Notes: generated by a model not told the origin, from the letters alone. Shown: positions 8,024 through 17,242, numbered from the stretch's first letter. The stretch: 41,477 nt of DNA from an uncultured Microscilla sp. (GCF_947493425.1 NZ_CANLRP010000066.1:1-41477); one strand, 5' to 3'. Program-made: numbers and translations.

Positions 8024-9463
8024 TTAATATTCTACTTGTACTTTAAGCGTAGTGTCGCCTATAGTAATAATATCTTCGGGATTGAGTTTATGCCCCGATT
8101 TTTTTACATCGGTAGAGTTTACCAACACCCCATTGCGTGACAAGTGCCAACCCATTTTGCCGTTTTTTTCGTACCATTGCCCATCTCTTATGAACCACTG
8201 CCACGAACCGTTTTTTTGTTTTACCCGCTCTAGAGTGGCGTGCCTGCCCGATATATACTTGGTAAACGACTCTACAATACCTATATCATTCGAGAAAGGT
8301 TGCTGCGCATTGAACCAACCCAGGGTTAGCAGATTTTGTTCTTTAGCGTCGGCAAGTTTGCTTAAGTTGTATTCCCTGCCTACTTCTTCACCATTCATTA
8401 TTCGTAACGACCATTTACCAAACATATCTTTTGAGGCGTATTGTGGGGTTAACCTGGCAGGTTGCCCCAATATTTTTAATATATCATTGGCACTCTGGTA
8501 GCGGTCTTTGTACTTGGGAGCCAGGCATTTATGAATAATCGTTTGCCAGTCATCCGGCACATCTTTTCTTATTTTATGAATCTTTGTCAGCTTTCCTTTT
8601 CTAATCCGTTTATAGTAGCCTGGCATGTCCTTTTCAAACTCTTGATAAGAGCCAAACGGCAAGTGCCCTTGGGTAAATACCTCATACATGATTACCCCAA
8701 AGGAAAAGATGTCGTTGGTAGGTCCCATAATCTTAAAAGCCTGTTGAGGGTTCAATTGTTCGGGAGGGGCATAAATAGCCGTACCAAATACATTTTTTGC
8801 GTAGCCCATCAGGTTGCGTTGGGTTTCGCGTCGTTTGATAAAGCCCGCAATGCCAAAATCAGTTAGTTGTGCCCGGTTTTGTTCATTGAACAAAATATTT
8901 TCGGGTTTTAAATCTTTATGAATAATGCCAGAAGTATGCAAGTCGTGCAAGCCTCGCAACATATCCAAGCCCAAAGCGTGCGTTTCTTCATGGTTCCATT
9001 CAAACAACATCTGGTCACGCAAATTACCCTTTGGGCAATACTCCATCACAATAAAAGGGTTCCCATGTAAACTGCCCTTGTCCATGCTGTTTACTATGTA
9101 GTCAGAGTGAATCTGTCCTGCTTCAAACTCTCGTTCAAATCGTTTTCGAATCTCCTGATGTTCATTAGGCAATACTTTGCGCATTTCTATTACTTTGAGC
9201 GCGTACTGGTTTTTTTCCTGGTCTTGGGCAAGGTATACCAGTCCATAGCCGCCTTTGTCTATACTATTGACAATCTGGTACTTATTCTTGATCCCCTTTA
9301 CCTCATCCCCTTTATGCAGGTCTACTGCTTCAGGTACTATATCTTTGTCAGCAATCGCCTCGTTTTTGGTAACCGTAGCGGCACGACTCAAGTCAAAACC
9401 ACATTTGATACATTTAGGGGCATCTGCTTTATTGTAGTATCCACAATGCGAACAAATTTTCAT
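8024..9463 (-). CDS. Zinc ribbon - Ser/Thr protein kinase - FHA protein
   Basis: The 479 residues hold three modules. A CxxC...CxxC zinc ribbon uses C4, C7, C18 and C21. The Hanks-type kinase domain (about 62-335) has a GGYGLVY loop, K90 in ALKVIE, the catalytic loop HKDLKPEN at 182-189, DFG at 202-204, and APPE at 232-235. A C-terminal FHA domain (about 350-476) carries SGRHA at 405-409 and NGVLVN. The FHA loop is lengthened by a Trp-rich insertion. Position 183 is Lys, so the kinase is non-RD. There is no TM segment, so it is cytosolic. It is the last member of the phospho-signalling run and sits just before the Crp/Fnr gene, which could be a substrate or output. Confidence 0.92.
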   Translation of the reverse strand: MKICSHCGYYNKADAPKCIKCGFDLSRAATVTKNEAIADKDIVPEAVDLHKGDEVKGIKNKYQIVNSIDKGGYGLVYLAQDQEKNQYALKVIEMRKVLPNEHQEIRKRFEREFEAGQIHSDYIVNSMDKGSLHGNPFIVMEYCPKGNLRDQMLFEWNHEETHALGLDMLRGLHDLHTSGIIHKDLKPENILFNEQNRAQLTDFGIAGFIKRRETQRNLMGYAKNVFGTAIYAPPEQLNPQQAFKIMGPTNDIFSFGVIMYEVFTQGHLPFGSYQEFEKDMPGYYKRIRKGKLTKIHKIRKDVPDDWQTIIHKCLAPKYKDRYQSANDILKILGQPARLTPQYASKDMFGKWSLRIMNGEEVGREYNLSKLADAKEQNLLTLGWFNAQQPFSNDIGIVESFTKYISGRHATLERVKQKNGSWQWFIRDGQWYEKNGKMGWHLSRNGVLVNSTDVKKSGHKLNPEDIITIGDTTLKVQVEY

Positions 9464-9622
9464 TGTTAGTTTTTTATTTGGGTCAATTTTGTTGTCATCA
9501 TCTACAGTTGGTAAATAACCTGATATTTTAGATAAAAAACCATACTAGTTACCCATAGTTAATACATCTGAGAAGTCGATATAATTAATTTATATCAATA
9601 ATTTAAACTTGCTTGTGGGGAC

Positions 9623-10351
9623 TTATTTTTCTTTAAAAACAAAAAGCTTATTACCCATAATAATCATATCTCCTGGTTGAATAGGTACCCGATCGCGTAC
9701 TTGAATAAAAGTAAAACCATTGGAGCTTTGGTCTTTGATGTACCATTGTCCGTTTTCATATTCAATTTTAGCGTGTTGCTCTCCTGATATGCTTTTGTTG
9801 TTGACATCCAGGTTTTGGCGGTTCAACGCTACTTCTTCTCCCTCAAAGTTCAGGGTAGTTTTTCCTTTATCAGTTACCAGACTAAACTTTTTAGAATCCC
9901 CAATATTGGTTACCTCCCAAGGGTCCAAAATAGTTTTATGGCGTGGTTCAACAGGGGCGTTTTCTTCATCTGTTTCGTCAAACCCTTTGGTCGAATGTAA
10001 GTCAGTAGCATTGGTTGCTGCATTGTCAAACCCACAATTAGGGCAAATGTTTTGGTGAGCCCGCAAAGGATACCTACAGTTGCTACAACCATTTGCCTGA
10101 TCTTCTTGTTGGGCTTGTTGTTTTTGCTCATTTTTAGGATTATCAAGGTAAGGTTGATCAGGTTCACCACCTTTTACCGTTTTTTGCGATGGCTTTTGAT
10201 ATGCCAACGGGTCGCTACCAGTAGTAGGCAAAAACCCTTGAGCCGAGCTGTTGTTAATGGTTTTTTTTGCATCATTTAGGGCTGCCCCACATTTGGCGCA
10301 ATTTTTAGCGTGTTCATCATTTATATATCCACAAGTATTACATCTTAACAT
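9623..10351 (-). CDS. Double zinc ribbon - FHA protein
   Basis: The 242-residue cytosolic protein has two CxxC pairs at the N-terminus (C4, C7, C18, C21) and another set at C89, C92, C103 and C106, joined by a Gln/Asn/Lys-rich linker. The C-terminal FHA domain (about 155-238) has SISGEQHAKI followed by QSSNGFTFI. The usual S-R-x-H motif is loosened to S-G-E-Q-H, so phosphothreonine binding is likely but not certain. It would act as an adaptor reading phosphorylated kinase or partner proteins. It is 159 bases upstream of the zinc-ribbon kinase and shares the same ribbon spacing, which suggests a common protein or RNA contact. Confidence 0.88.
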   Translation of the reverse strand: MLRCNTCGYINDEHAKNCAKCGAALNDAKKTINNSSAQGFLPTTGSDPLAYQKPSQKTVKGGEPDQPYLDNPKNEQKQQAQQEDQANGCSNCRYPLRAHQNICPNCGFDNAATNATDLHSTKGFDETDEENAPVEPRHKTILDPWEVTNIGDSKKFSLVTDKGKTTLNFEGEEVALNRQNLDVNNKSISGEQHAKIEYENGQWYIKDQSSNGFTFIQVRDRVPIQPGDMIIMGNKLFVFKEK

Positions 10352-10668
10352 TGTTGGTATCCTTTCTGTTATGTTTTCAAATATATATGGTAGATTGGTA
10401 GTAGCATACTTTTGTGTACCTGATGCACCTGTAAGGCAACATTCAAGGGTGTTTGCTACTTTTGGGTAGCTTTGTTGCCACAGTATGTTTAATAGCTTGT
10501 TTAAATATTAGCCAAACGGCAGTATTTGCTGTTTGGAGTGCTGTACTGGTGAGGTAAACCAGGCGTAAGCAAGTTTATAAGCCCTTCGAATCAAGATTGA
10601 AACCCCATGAAACGGCTGTATCACCTTTGTAAATAAAATAGCAATCCCCGTTTTAAACATGCACTAAC
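10352..10668. other. Intergenic gap with a hairpin (10512-10536)
   Basis: The gap of 317 bases separates the PP2C gene from the zinc-ribbon/FHA gene, the largest break within the cluster. The 10-bp stem ccaaacggca/tgctgtttgg (one G-U pair, loop gtatt) is not followed by a T run on the minus strand, so it is more likely a processing or stability structure than a terminator. No credible ORF is present. A separate promoter for the downstream two or three genes could lie here, but none was recognised. Confidence 0.5.
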
Positions 10669-12168
10669 TTAACCATTGGGGCTTAGTTGCCAATGCTTCA
10701 TTTTCTCCTGTATATCATACAGACTGGCTTCCACCCTTTCTATAGTATAAATGGCTTTTTTCAATGCTTTAGGCGTGGCGGGTGCTACAAACTCATTGCT
10801 GCCTTTGATAATTTTTTTTGCCACCAGAGGCGAAGCTATTTCTTTGGTGAGTCGTTGTTGCAAGGCCTTCAGTTTTTTCAGTTCAGCAGGTATGTCTTGA
10901 TAGCTCTTTTTAAGCCCTTCTATATTTTTTAGTACTTTAGCCTTGTCGTCCAGTAATTTTTTTAGGCGGGCTTCTAAGGCGGCCACTTCTTTTGGATCAG
11001 CCTTTTTTTCCTCTTGCTGCACTACAGGTGGCTTGTTTTCTTTTTCATTTCTACCAGTACTGGCGCCTTGTTCTTTGCTGGTGGTATCTTTGCCTGACGT
11101 TTGCTTGTTTTTGGTTTGAGCAGAATCTATCATCACAGGTAGTTTTTGCGCTTTGTTGGCTGCTTTGTTTATTTGTGCGGGGGCGTCGGTTTGTCCCAAA
11201 TTGCTAAAAAGTAAATAAAGGCTACATACCAAAATCAACAAAGAAACCCCCAAGATGATTTTTTTCTTTTGTGCATCCAGCCCCGCTTTTTGGTCAGCAG
11301 TATCTCTTACCTTTACGTTTTTGCCTACTCGGTTTATGTCCAACATGTCCATCAACAGCACCGTAATGTTGTCACTGCCTCCGGCAAGGTTGGCCTTGTT
11401 TACCAGCTCCTGACAGGCCTCAGAAGTGCCTTGGGTGTTTTTCAGAATAGCCTCAATATCAGGGTCGTCCAGTTCGCCATTGAGTCCATCACTGCACAAC
11501 AACAATCGGTCACCAGTTTGCAATTGCAAGGTTTTGGCTTCGGGATTGGGCGGGTTGCGCGCCTCGCCCAAACTTTGGGTAATGATATTACTTTGTGGGT
11601 GCAACCTTGCCTGGTTGGGTGTAAGGTGTCCGCTTTGTACCAGTTCCCACACCATAGAGTGGTCATCGGTAGCTGGAGTCAGCGGTACTCCCTGGCGGTA
11701 TAAGTACACTCTACTGTCGCCCGACCAGGCCACATAAGCTTTCAGTCCTATTACCCAGGCTATAGCAGCAGTAGTGCCCATTCCTTCGGTTTCGGGGTGA
11801 GCAGCGGCATGTGTCAAAATATTTTTATGAGCAACCTTGATTACTTTTTTTAGGTAATCTTTGATGGCCTGACTTGACTCAGGCAGGGCTTGTAGTTTTT
11901 GAAACATCTGCTTGGCAGTATTTACCATTATTTCAGACGCTACCTCACCTGCGTTGGTTCCTCCCATACCATCGGCTACCACCATTACCGCACCAAGCGC
12001 CCCTTGCTTAAAGGCGTGTTGGTTAAACTCCCACTGGTTGGCCTTAATGTCTTGTCCAATAGCAAAATTGTCCTCGTTGTGGTCGCGTGACTTGCCTACA
12101 TCGGTTCTGCCAAAAATATTGACCAGTGCATTGGTTTTGTTTTCCTCTATGTTATTTGTAACACTCAA
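10669..12168 (-). CDS. Transmembrane PP2C-type Ser/Thr phosphatase
   Basis: The cytosolic PP2C domain (about residues 18-275 of 499) has all metal-binding landmarks: RDHNED at 28-33, VADGMGG at 64-70, GDSR at 150-153, SDG at 226-228 and GGSDN at 263-267. A single TM helix (303-321) follows. A charged extracytoplasmic tail comes next, low in complexity from 330 to 390 and then a predicted coiled coil (about 390-490, rich in Leu/Lys/Glu). It would remove phosphates placed by the cluster kinases; the coiled coil may pair with those of the neighbouring kinase and protease. Translation appears to start at TTG (12168), because no suitable ATG precedes the catalytic motif. Confidence 0.93.
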   Translation of the reverse strand: MSVTNNIEENKTNALVNIFGRTDVGKSRDHNEDNFAIGQDIKANQWEFNQHAFKQGALGAVMVVADGMGGTNAGEVASEIMVNTAKQMFQKLQALPESSQAIKDYLKKVIKVAHKNILTHAAAHPETEGMGTTAAIAWVIGLKAYVAWSGDSRVYLYRQGVPLTPATDDHSMVWELVQSGHLTPNQARLHPQSNIITQSLGEARNPPNPEAKTLQLQTGDRLLLCSDGLNGELDDPDIEAILKNTQGTSEACQELVNKANLAGGSDNITVLLMDMLDINRVGKNVKVRDTADQKAGLDAQKKKIILGVSLLILVCSLYLLFSNLGQTDAPAQINKAANKAQKLPVMIDSAQTKNKQTSGKDTTSKEQGASTGRNEKENKPPVVQQEEKKADPKEVAALEARLKKLLDDKAKVLKNIEGLKKSYQDIPAELKKLKALQQRLTKEIASPLVAKKIIKGSNEFVAPATPKALKKAIYTIERVEASLYDIQEKMKHWQLSPNG

Positions 12169-12248
12169 TTTATTACTATAAATACGTTTATTTTTTGTCG
12201 ATTCTTCAGGCTAATTTCCATTAAAAAATGAATATATCCAAAGCTTGA

Positions 12249-13124
12249 TTAATTATTGCGATTTCTTCTGTTTCTTCTACTTCTTCTTTTCTTCTTTTTT
12301 TTCTTGCCATTACCTCTAATCAGCGTGAGCTTTTTGGTAAACTCATTCTGAAAAGCAGTCAACTCCCATGTTTCCGGGTTTTGGGGTTGGCGGGTATACA
12401 TTGCTACCAAATGATAAGCAACCGCACCCAGCTCATAGTTTGCCGAAAAAAAAGCGCCGCCTACTATTGTACCCGGCAGGTTCATTGTTTTGAGTTGTCC
12501 AGTGCTTCGGGCATCGTTCCAGTGGATGTATTGTTTAGTGACCGACATTTTTATTTTGCTATAAGGCGATATAGGTTCACTCCCTGGGCTATAAAAAATC
12601 ACCATAATCCCTGTACTGGGTATTTCGGCTTGGTGTAGCTTTAGTGTGGGCATTTTTTTAGACAATTTATAATAAGCCAGTGCCCGCAAAGCCACCGAGT
12701 CAGATTCAAACTCTACGGCGGTGTACTTACAGTTGCAGTTAGAGCTGTTATAGCGATATTTGGTTATTTTAGTGAGCCCTTTGGCAGGGAATAACGAATC
12801 TTTTGCCATTACCTTATAACTCTTATCTACAAGCCACGGGTACAACACCTGTTTTTCTGTCCAAAGTACGTTTTGTGCATTGACTCCTATGCCGTAGTGT
12901 CTGCCAAAATACGCTTGATTTTTTCTGGTAAATGCCTGCCCTTTTTTGTTTTGAAGGTTATAGTCTTGCTGAATAAGATAAAAAGCGCCTGCAAGCGATT
13001 TTTTGACAATACTGGTGCCAGATACAAAGTGTCGTATGGGCTTAAGCGTCAGTGTAGTGTCTTGCGCCCTGACTGAGCCCACCAGTCCTAATAAAACAAT
13101 TGCTGCAATTAATCTTTTTTTCAT
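12249..13124 (-). CDS. Secreted protein of unknown function with polybasic C-terminal tail
   Basis: The 291 residues start with a clear Sec signal peptide (MKKRLIAAIVLLGLVGSVRA, then QDTT). The mature part is rich in beta-prone segments and aromatic residues, includes a paired-cysteine stretch (SNCNCKY), and ends in about 20 residues of almost only Lys, Arg and Asn. No family was recognised. It lies inside the kinase/phosphatase/FHA run, 80 bases upstream of the PP2C gene and 153 bases downstream of the protease gene. It is therefore a candidate periplasmic partner or substrate of the protease, with the basic tail possibly binding lipid, LPS or nucleic acid. Confidence 0.8.
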   Translation of the reverse strand: MKKRLIAAIVLLGLVGSVRAQDTTLTLKPIRHFVSGTSIVKKSLAGAFYLIQQDYNLQNKKGQAFTRKNQAYFGRHYGIGVNAQNVLWTEKQVLYPWLVDKSYKVMAKDSLFPAKGLTKITKYRYNSSNCNCKYTAVEFESDSVALRALAYYKLSKKMPTLKLHQAEIPSTGIMVIFYSPGSEPISPYSKIKMSVTKQYIHWNDARSTGQLKTMNLPGTIVGGAFFSANYELGAVAYHLVAMYTRQPQNPETWELTAFQNEFTKKLTLIRGNGKKKKKKRRSRRNRRNRNN

Positions 13125-13277
13125 AGTGTGTAGTAATTTATTTTATGCTTGTGTGATTAGTAGTTTTTTAGCGGCGAGTAGCTACAAAATAGAGTTACTC
13201 ATGATGTTTAACAGTTAGGTATACTTCATGATGATTGGCTACTGATGACTATCAATACCTATTGGGTAATGGTGTTG

Positions 13278-14879
13278 TCACTTGATAGCTGATATAGGGA
13301 TAATACTACCTGTAACTCCCCTGCCTGCCGAAATAATGCCTATGACCACGAGTTTGCCCTGGGCAGTGGTAAATGCAGGACCTCCTGAGTTGCCTGTATC
13401 AAAACTACGCCCGGTGACTGTAATAGACTCATTGACCAAGCCGTTTTGACCCACTTCGTTTTTGCTATACACGGGCTCTAGTTTTTGTTGGTTTTGCAGC
13501 GACAAACCATACGGAAAACCCAATACGTGTAGTTCGGTTCCCCGTTTTAAATTACTTGACAAAGCAGCATTTGCCTGTAGGCTACCTGTAGTCGAGGTTT
13601 TAAAGTACGCCCAATCAGTGCCATTGCCCAACTGGGCTTTTTTAATGGCAAATTCATCTTCATCTACTTGTACCGTATAAGGTTGGTCTTTGGTACGGTC
13701 TACTATAAAAGAGGTATTGGTCAGGGTTATTTTTTTTCCAGTAGGAGACACTGCCACCATATTGGCTACAATTTTACCCCCATTGTTGGCATAAGTATTC
13801 AACAGCATCATAGGGTCTTTATTGTCTTTAAAATAATACCAGGGCTCTACCACATGCCGTGCTGTTACAAACCTTCCATCATTGAGTAGGAAACCAGTGC
13901 CCGACCAAAGTTCATTTTGCGATTTTATCTCTTCGGTGGTGCCATCAGGGTAAGTTACATCCAGTGAGGTAGAATAAATGAAGTATACATCACCCTCGGC
14001 TTGTTTGAGCAAGCCTTGTATGTTGGCATTTCCCGGATTGTCAGTGTTATTGTTACTATTGCCTCCGCCCCCCGGATTATCTCTGTTGCTGCTGTTATTA
14101 GATGCTTTAGCTTTGAGTGCTCTAAACCTTTGTTCAAAAGCCTGACGCACTGCTTCCATTTGATCTTTAGTGTTTGACAATTCTTTTTGTACTCGTGTGT
14201 TGTTTTTATGCGCGGCATCTAATGAGTCTACAATTGTACTATTGGCTTTTTTGAGTCCTGCCAATGTGATTTGCTGGCGGGCTATAGTGTCTTTATTACT
14301 GTTGATAATATTGCCTTGGTTGCTAATGATGTAACCAGCCACCGCTATGCTGGCAATGAGTAAGAGCAAAAGGGATAAAAAAGCGTTTTTATAAGGTTTG
14401 ACTGCTTGTTTAATGACCAGGTTCATGCGGTTGGTAAGCCCTAGTTTGGCGGTACCCGTGGCCGACACATTGAACAATAACTTGGGCCCTTCAAGCGATA
14501 GTTGTATTTCATCGCCGTTGGTTAGGTACCACTGCTCAGCTACTGGCCTGCCATTGATAAGGGTAGGGTTGGTGGCAGACAGGTTTTTAATGAAAATATC
14601 TTTGCCTTTGCGCTCAATGGCGGCATGTTTACGGCTGACTGTATTACAACCGTCGTCAAACTGAATGACACAAGAGTTGGCACGTCCTATTTCTATGTAA
14701 GGAACCACAATTTTTTCGTAACTACCTGCCGGGTGTTTGTCAGTATTGGTGAGATGTTGCAGGGTATAAATAGGTACATCAGCCCCTCCTAAAATTTTCA
14801 GTCCGGTTGCAAAAGCCTGTGTAGCGCGGTTGGGTTGAGTTTGCTTGCCCTTTTCCGCCAGGGTCTCTTTATTTGTCAT
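13278..14879 (-). CDS. FHA - transmembrane - coiled coil - trypsin-like serine protease
   Basis: The ORF extends to a TTG at 14885; the ATG at 14879 two codons later is preferred (533 residues). The N-terminal FHA domain (about 60-138) has GR at 65-66, SRKHA at 82-86 and NGR near 109. A TM helix lies at 165-184, a coiled coil at about 190-258, and a Ser/Asn/Gly linker at 259-288. The C-terminal chymotrypsin-fold protease has GTGFLL, TARH (H342), the Asp in NGTDWAYF (D422) and GNSGGP (S498). With FHA inside and protease outside, phosphothreonine binding in the cytosol could be relayed to periplasmic proteolysis. The full catalytic triad is present. Confidence 0.92.
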   Translation of the reverse strand: MTNKETLAEKGKQTQPNRATQAFATGLKILGGADVPIYTLQHLTNTDKHPAGSYEKIVVPYIEIGRANSCVIQFDDGCNTVSRKHAAIERKGKDIFIKNLSATNPTLINGRPVAEQWYLTNGDEIQLSLEGPKLLFNVSATGTAKLGLTNRMNLVIKQAVKPYKNAFLSLLLLLIASIAVAGYIISNQGNIINSNKDTIARQQITLAGLKKANSTIVDSLDAAHKNNTRVQKELSNTKDQMEAVRQAFEQRFRALKAKASNNSSNRDNPGGGGNSNNNTDNPGNANIQGLLKQAEGDVYFIYSTSLDVTYPDGTTEEIKSQNELWSGTGFLLNDGRFVTARHVVEPWYYFKDNKDPMMLLNTYANNGGKIVANMVAVSPTGKKITLTNTSFIVDRTKDQPYTVQVDEDEFAIKKAQLGNGTDWAYFKTSTTGSLQANAALSSNLKRGTELHVLGFPYGLSLQNQQKLEPVYSKNEVGQNGLVNESITVTGRSFDTGNSGGPAFTTAQGKLVVIGIISAGRGVTGSIIPISAIK

Positions 14880-14987
14880 ACGCAATTCCTTAGTATGTTC
14901 AATAGTGGCTTTTCAGGTAGCACACATTGTATCATACACAATTCACTATATAAATTTGATTCCTAAACTAAATATTTTCCTGTTTAT

Positions 14988-17075
14988 TTACTGGCAGTCC
15001 TGTACACATTTGCCGTAGCGATTGATATACATTTTCTTGCCTCTGTAAACGATTTTGGCTTTGCCGTTATAAAAATGTCCGGGTTTGTCAAACTTGTGAG
15101 GAATTACTGTTTTTCCGTATCGGTTGATATATCCCCACTTTCCGTACTTTTTTGCGGCAGCAAGTCCTTCATAAAACGGCCATGCACTTTCATATTGAGG
15201 TTTGGCAATTAGTTTCTTTTTGCGGTCAAGGTATCCCCATCTGTTGTTTTGCTCTATCAAAAAACAAGTAGGGTACTCCTCTATATAGTCATATTGGCTA
15301 TTGTTGCGAGACTGATGCGAGCGTTTATGTGCCCGGTGTCTTTGCCTCTCTCGTTCGGCTTTTTTTCGCATGTAATCCTTGGCGTAGTTTTCGCCCAGGT
15401 GCTCATACTTTTTACTCATCTTGCGGCTCCACTCGTTTACTTTTTCTTTACTTTTGGCATTTTTTGTAGCATCTTTTACCAATTCTATAATCTCTTTTGG
15501 TAAATCTATATTAATGCTGTTTTTACCTTTCTTTCCTTTTCCAGCAATGATCAACCCGTTTTCGGTAATCACAAAAGAAGGTTTATCCTTGCCAGGAGGG
15601 GTAGGTGGTTCAGGTACACCTTCACTATCATCTATGAGGACTTTAATATCGGAAGTGGACTTTTCTTCTTTTTTTTCTTTCAGTTTCTTATTTTTCTTAT
15701 GTAACTGTTCTTCCATTAAGCGCAACTGTTCTTGCAAGTCTTGAGCTTTTTGTTGACTTTTTGTTGTTTGCTTTTTGACCTTCTTATTTTTTTTCTTTTC
15801 TGGTGATTTTTCGGGCTTGTCACCTGCCTTCATTGCCAGGGTGTCGTTGGTTGCCATTAACTCTGGCTCACTGTTGCTCAGGTTTTTTTGTACATACTCT
15901 CTACCTATCAGTACTACCAATACAATCATGACTGCGCCCAAAAACATGTACACATTACGGTCAAAGGTGCGTTTGCCTGTAGCAGCTACTGCCTTTCTTT
16001 TTTTCTTGTCTACCGCTTCGGTTACTCGTTCAGACCTTACCACAGGCACATCGTTATCATCTACGCCTTCCAAATCTTCTACATCAAGCTGTAGATCTGG
16101 GTGGTCTTCTGTTTTGTGTATGGGTGTATTTGTTTTTTCTGAGGTAACCCCTTCAGTGGGTGTTTGAGTGGCTGAACCCTCTGGTGTTGCCGACAAGGAG
16201 CTTGCCTTGTAACGGGTTATTTTTTCAAAACCTTCCCACTTGCCCTTGTCAAGGTATACCAACGCTAACTGATGCAGTTGTTCAGCCGTTGGGCGTTGGG
16301 TAGGTTCTCGGTTCATACATGCCTGTACTATTTGATTAAGCTCAGGCGAGTATTCTTCAGGGATTTCGGGTACCGCCGATCCTGTTAACAACGATTGCCC
16401 TCCGTGTCCCATCCAGGGTACTTCATTGGTGCAAAGCTCATATAACATTACCCCAAAAGAGAAAATATCACTGGCGGGCATGCTCTTGGGTCGGCTGGTA
16501 AACTTTTCGGGTGGAGCATAAGCAATGGTCAACGAATTGGATGAAGCAGTACTTCGGGTGCTTTTCATCATAGTATGCCGCATACGGCTACTGATGCCAA
16601 AGTCTGACAGTAAGAACTCGTTTTTTTCTGTAATGAGTACATTGTCTGGTTTTATGTCTTGGTGCAACACTACCGGATGCCGTTGGTGTAAGTAGGCAAG
16701 CCCATCGCTTACGTGCGACATCATCACAGCAAGTTCTGCTTCAGACAGTACCCCCTGTTTGAAAAGTTTTTTGGTAAGAGATCCTTTGGCGCAAAGTGGC
16801 ATTACCAAATAGGGAGAGCCTTCGGTAATATCAAAATAGGTGGGTTTTAATAAATGTTTATGATTGAGCGAAACAGTAAGTGCATACTCGCGTCTGAAAA
16901 GTTCTATTCCATCTTCATCCAGCCCAGTACCAGCAGCATAAATTTTAAGTGCCACTAAGGCATTTTCAGCCATTTGGTCTATTACTTGCCATACTTCCGA
17001 AAACCCCCCTAATCCTAACAGTTTCTGTAGCTGGTAGCGCCCGGCAAATATATCTTTAGGTTTAAAAACAGCCAT
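14988..17075 (-). CDS. Transmembrane Ser/Thr kinase with C-terminal WG repeats
   Basis: The kinase domain (about 14-275 of 695) has a GLGGFSEVW loop, K44, the catalytic loop HQDIKPDN at 138-145, DFG at 158-160 and an activation segment very rich in Ser/Thr before APPE. Position 139 is Gln, so it is a non-RD kinase. A Ser/Thr/Pro-rich juxtamembrane region (290-370) leads to one TM helix (about 375-392). Outside are a Lys-rich coiled coil (420-475), a Pro-rich stretch, and three WG-type beta repeats (603-695; RWGYLD, KWGYIN, KMYINRYG). WG repeats are thought to form sensor propeller-like structures. This is the likely receptor kinase of the cluster. Confidence 0.92.
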   Translation of the reverse strand: MAVFKPKDIFAGRYQLQKLLGLGGFSEVWQVIDQMAENALVALKIYAAGTGLDEDGIELFRREYALTVSLNHKHLLKPTYFDITEGSPYLVMPLCAKGSLTKKLFKQGVLSEAELAVMMSHVSDGLAYLHQRHPVVLHQDIKPDNVLITEKNEFLLSDFGISSRMRHTMMKSTRSTASSNSLTIAYAPPEKFTSRPKSMPASDIFSFGVMLYELCTNEVPWMGHGGQSLLTGSAVPEIPEEYSPELNQIVQACMNREPTQRPTAEQLHQLALVYLDKGKWEGFEKITRYKASSLSATPEGSATQTPTEGVTSEKTNTPIHKTEDHPDLQLDVEDLEGVDDNDVPVVRSERVTEAVDKKKRKAVAATGKRTFDRNVYMFLGAVMIVLVVLIGREYVQKNLSNSEPELMATNDTLAMKAGDKPEKSPEKKKNKKVKKQTTKSQQKAQDLQEQLRLMEEQLHKKNKKLKEKKEEKSTSDIKVLIDDSEGVPEPPTPPGKDKPSFVITENGLIIAGKGKKGKNSINIDLPKEIIELVKDATKNAKSKEKVNEWSRKMSKKYEHLGENYAKDYMRKKAERERQRHRAHKRSHQSRNNSQYDYIEEYPTCFLIEQNNRWGYLDRKKKLIAKPQYESAWPFYEGLAAAKKYGKWGYINRYGKTVIPHKFDKPGHFYNGKAKIVYRGKKMYINRYGKCVQDCQ

Positions 17076-17242
17076 TCTTTTTCATTTATGGTATATATGG
17101 TAATTAACCCGCCATATTTAAATGACGAGTTAAATTATTCCTGATTACTTATAAAAATAGGGTAAAGTTGTACATATAACATGAGCCATCCTACCCTAAA
17201 AAGGTTGCATATTAGAAAAAATTTCTTCTAATATAGTAAAAA

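Noticed and set aside
10512..10536. Terminator between PP2C and the zinc-ribbon/FHA gene
   Set aside because: The hairpin is good but no T run follows it on the minus strand, so it is only noted as a structure.
11269..11737. Plus-strand ORFs inside the PP2C gene
   Set aside because: They are antisense shadows; the minus-strand frame has full PP2C motifs.
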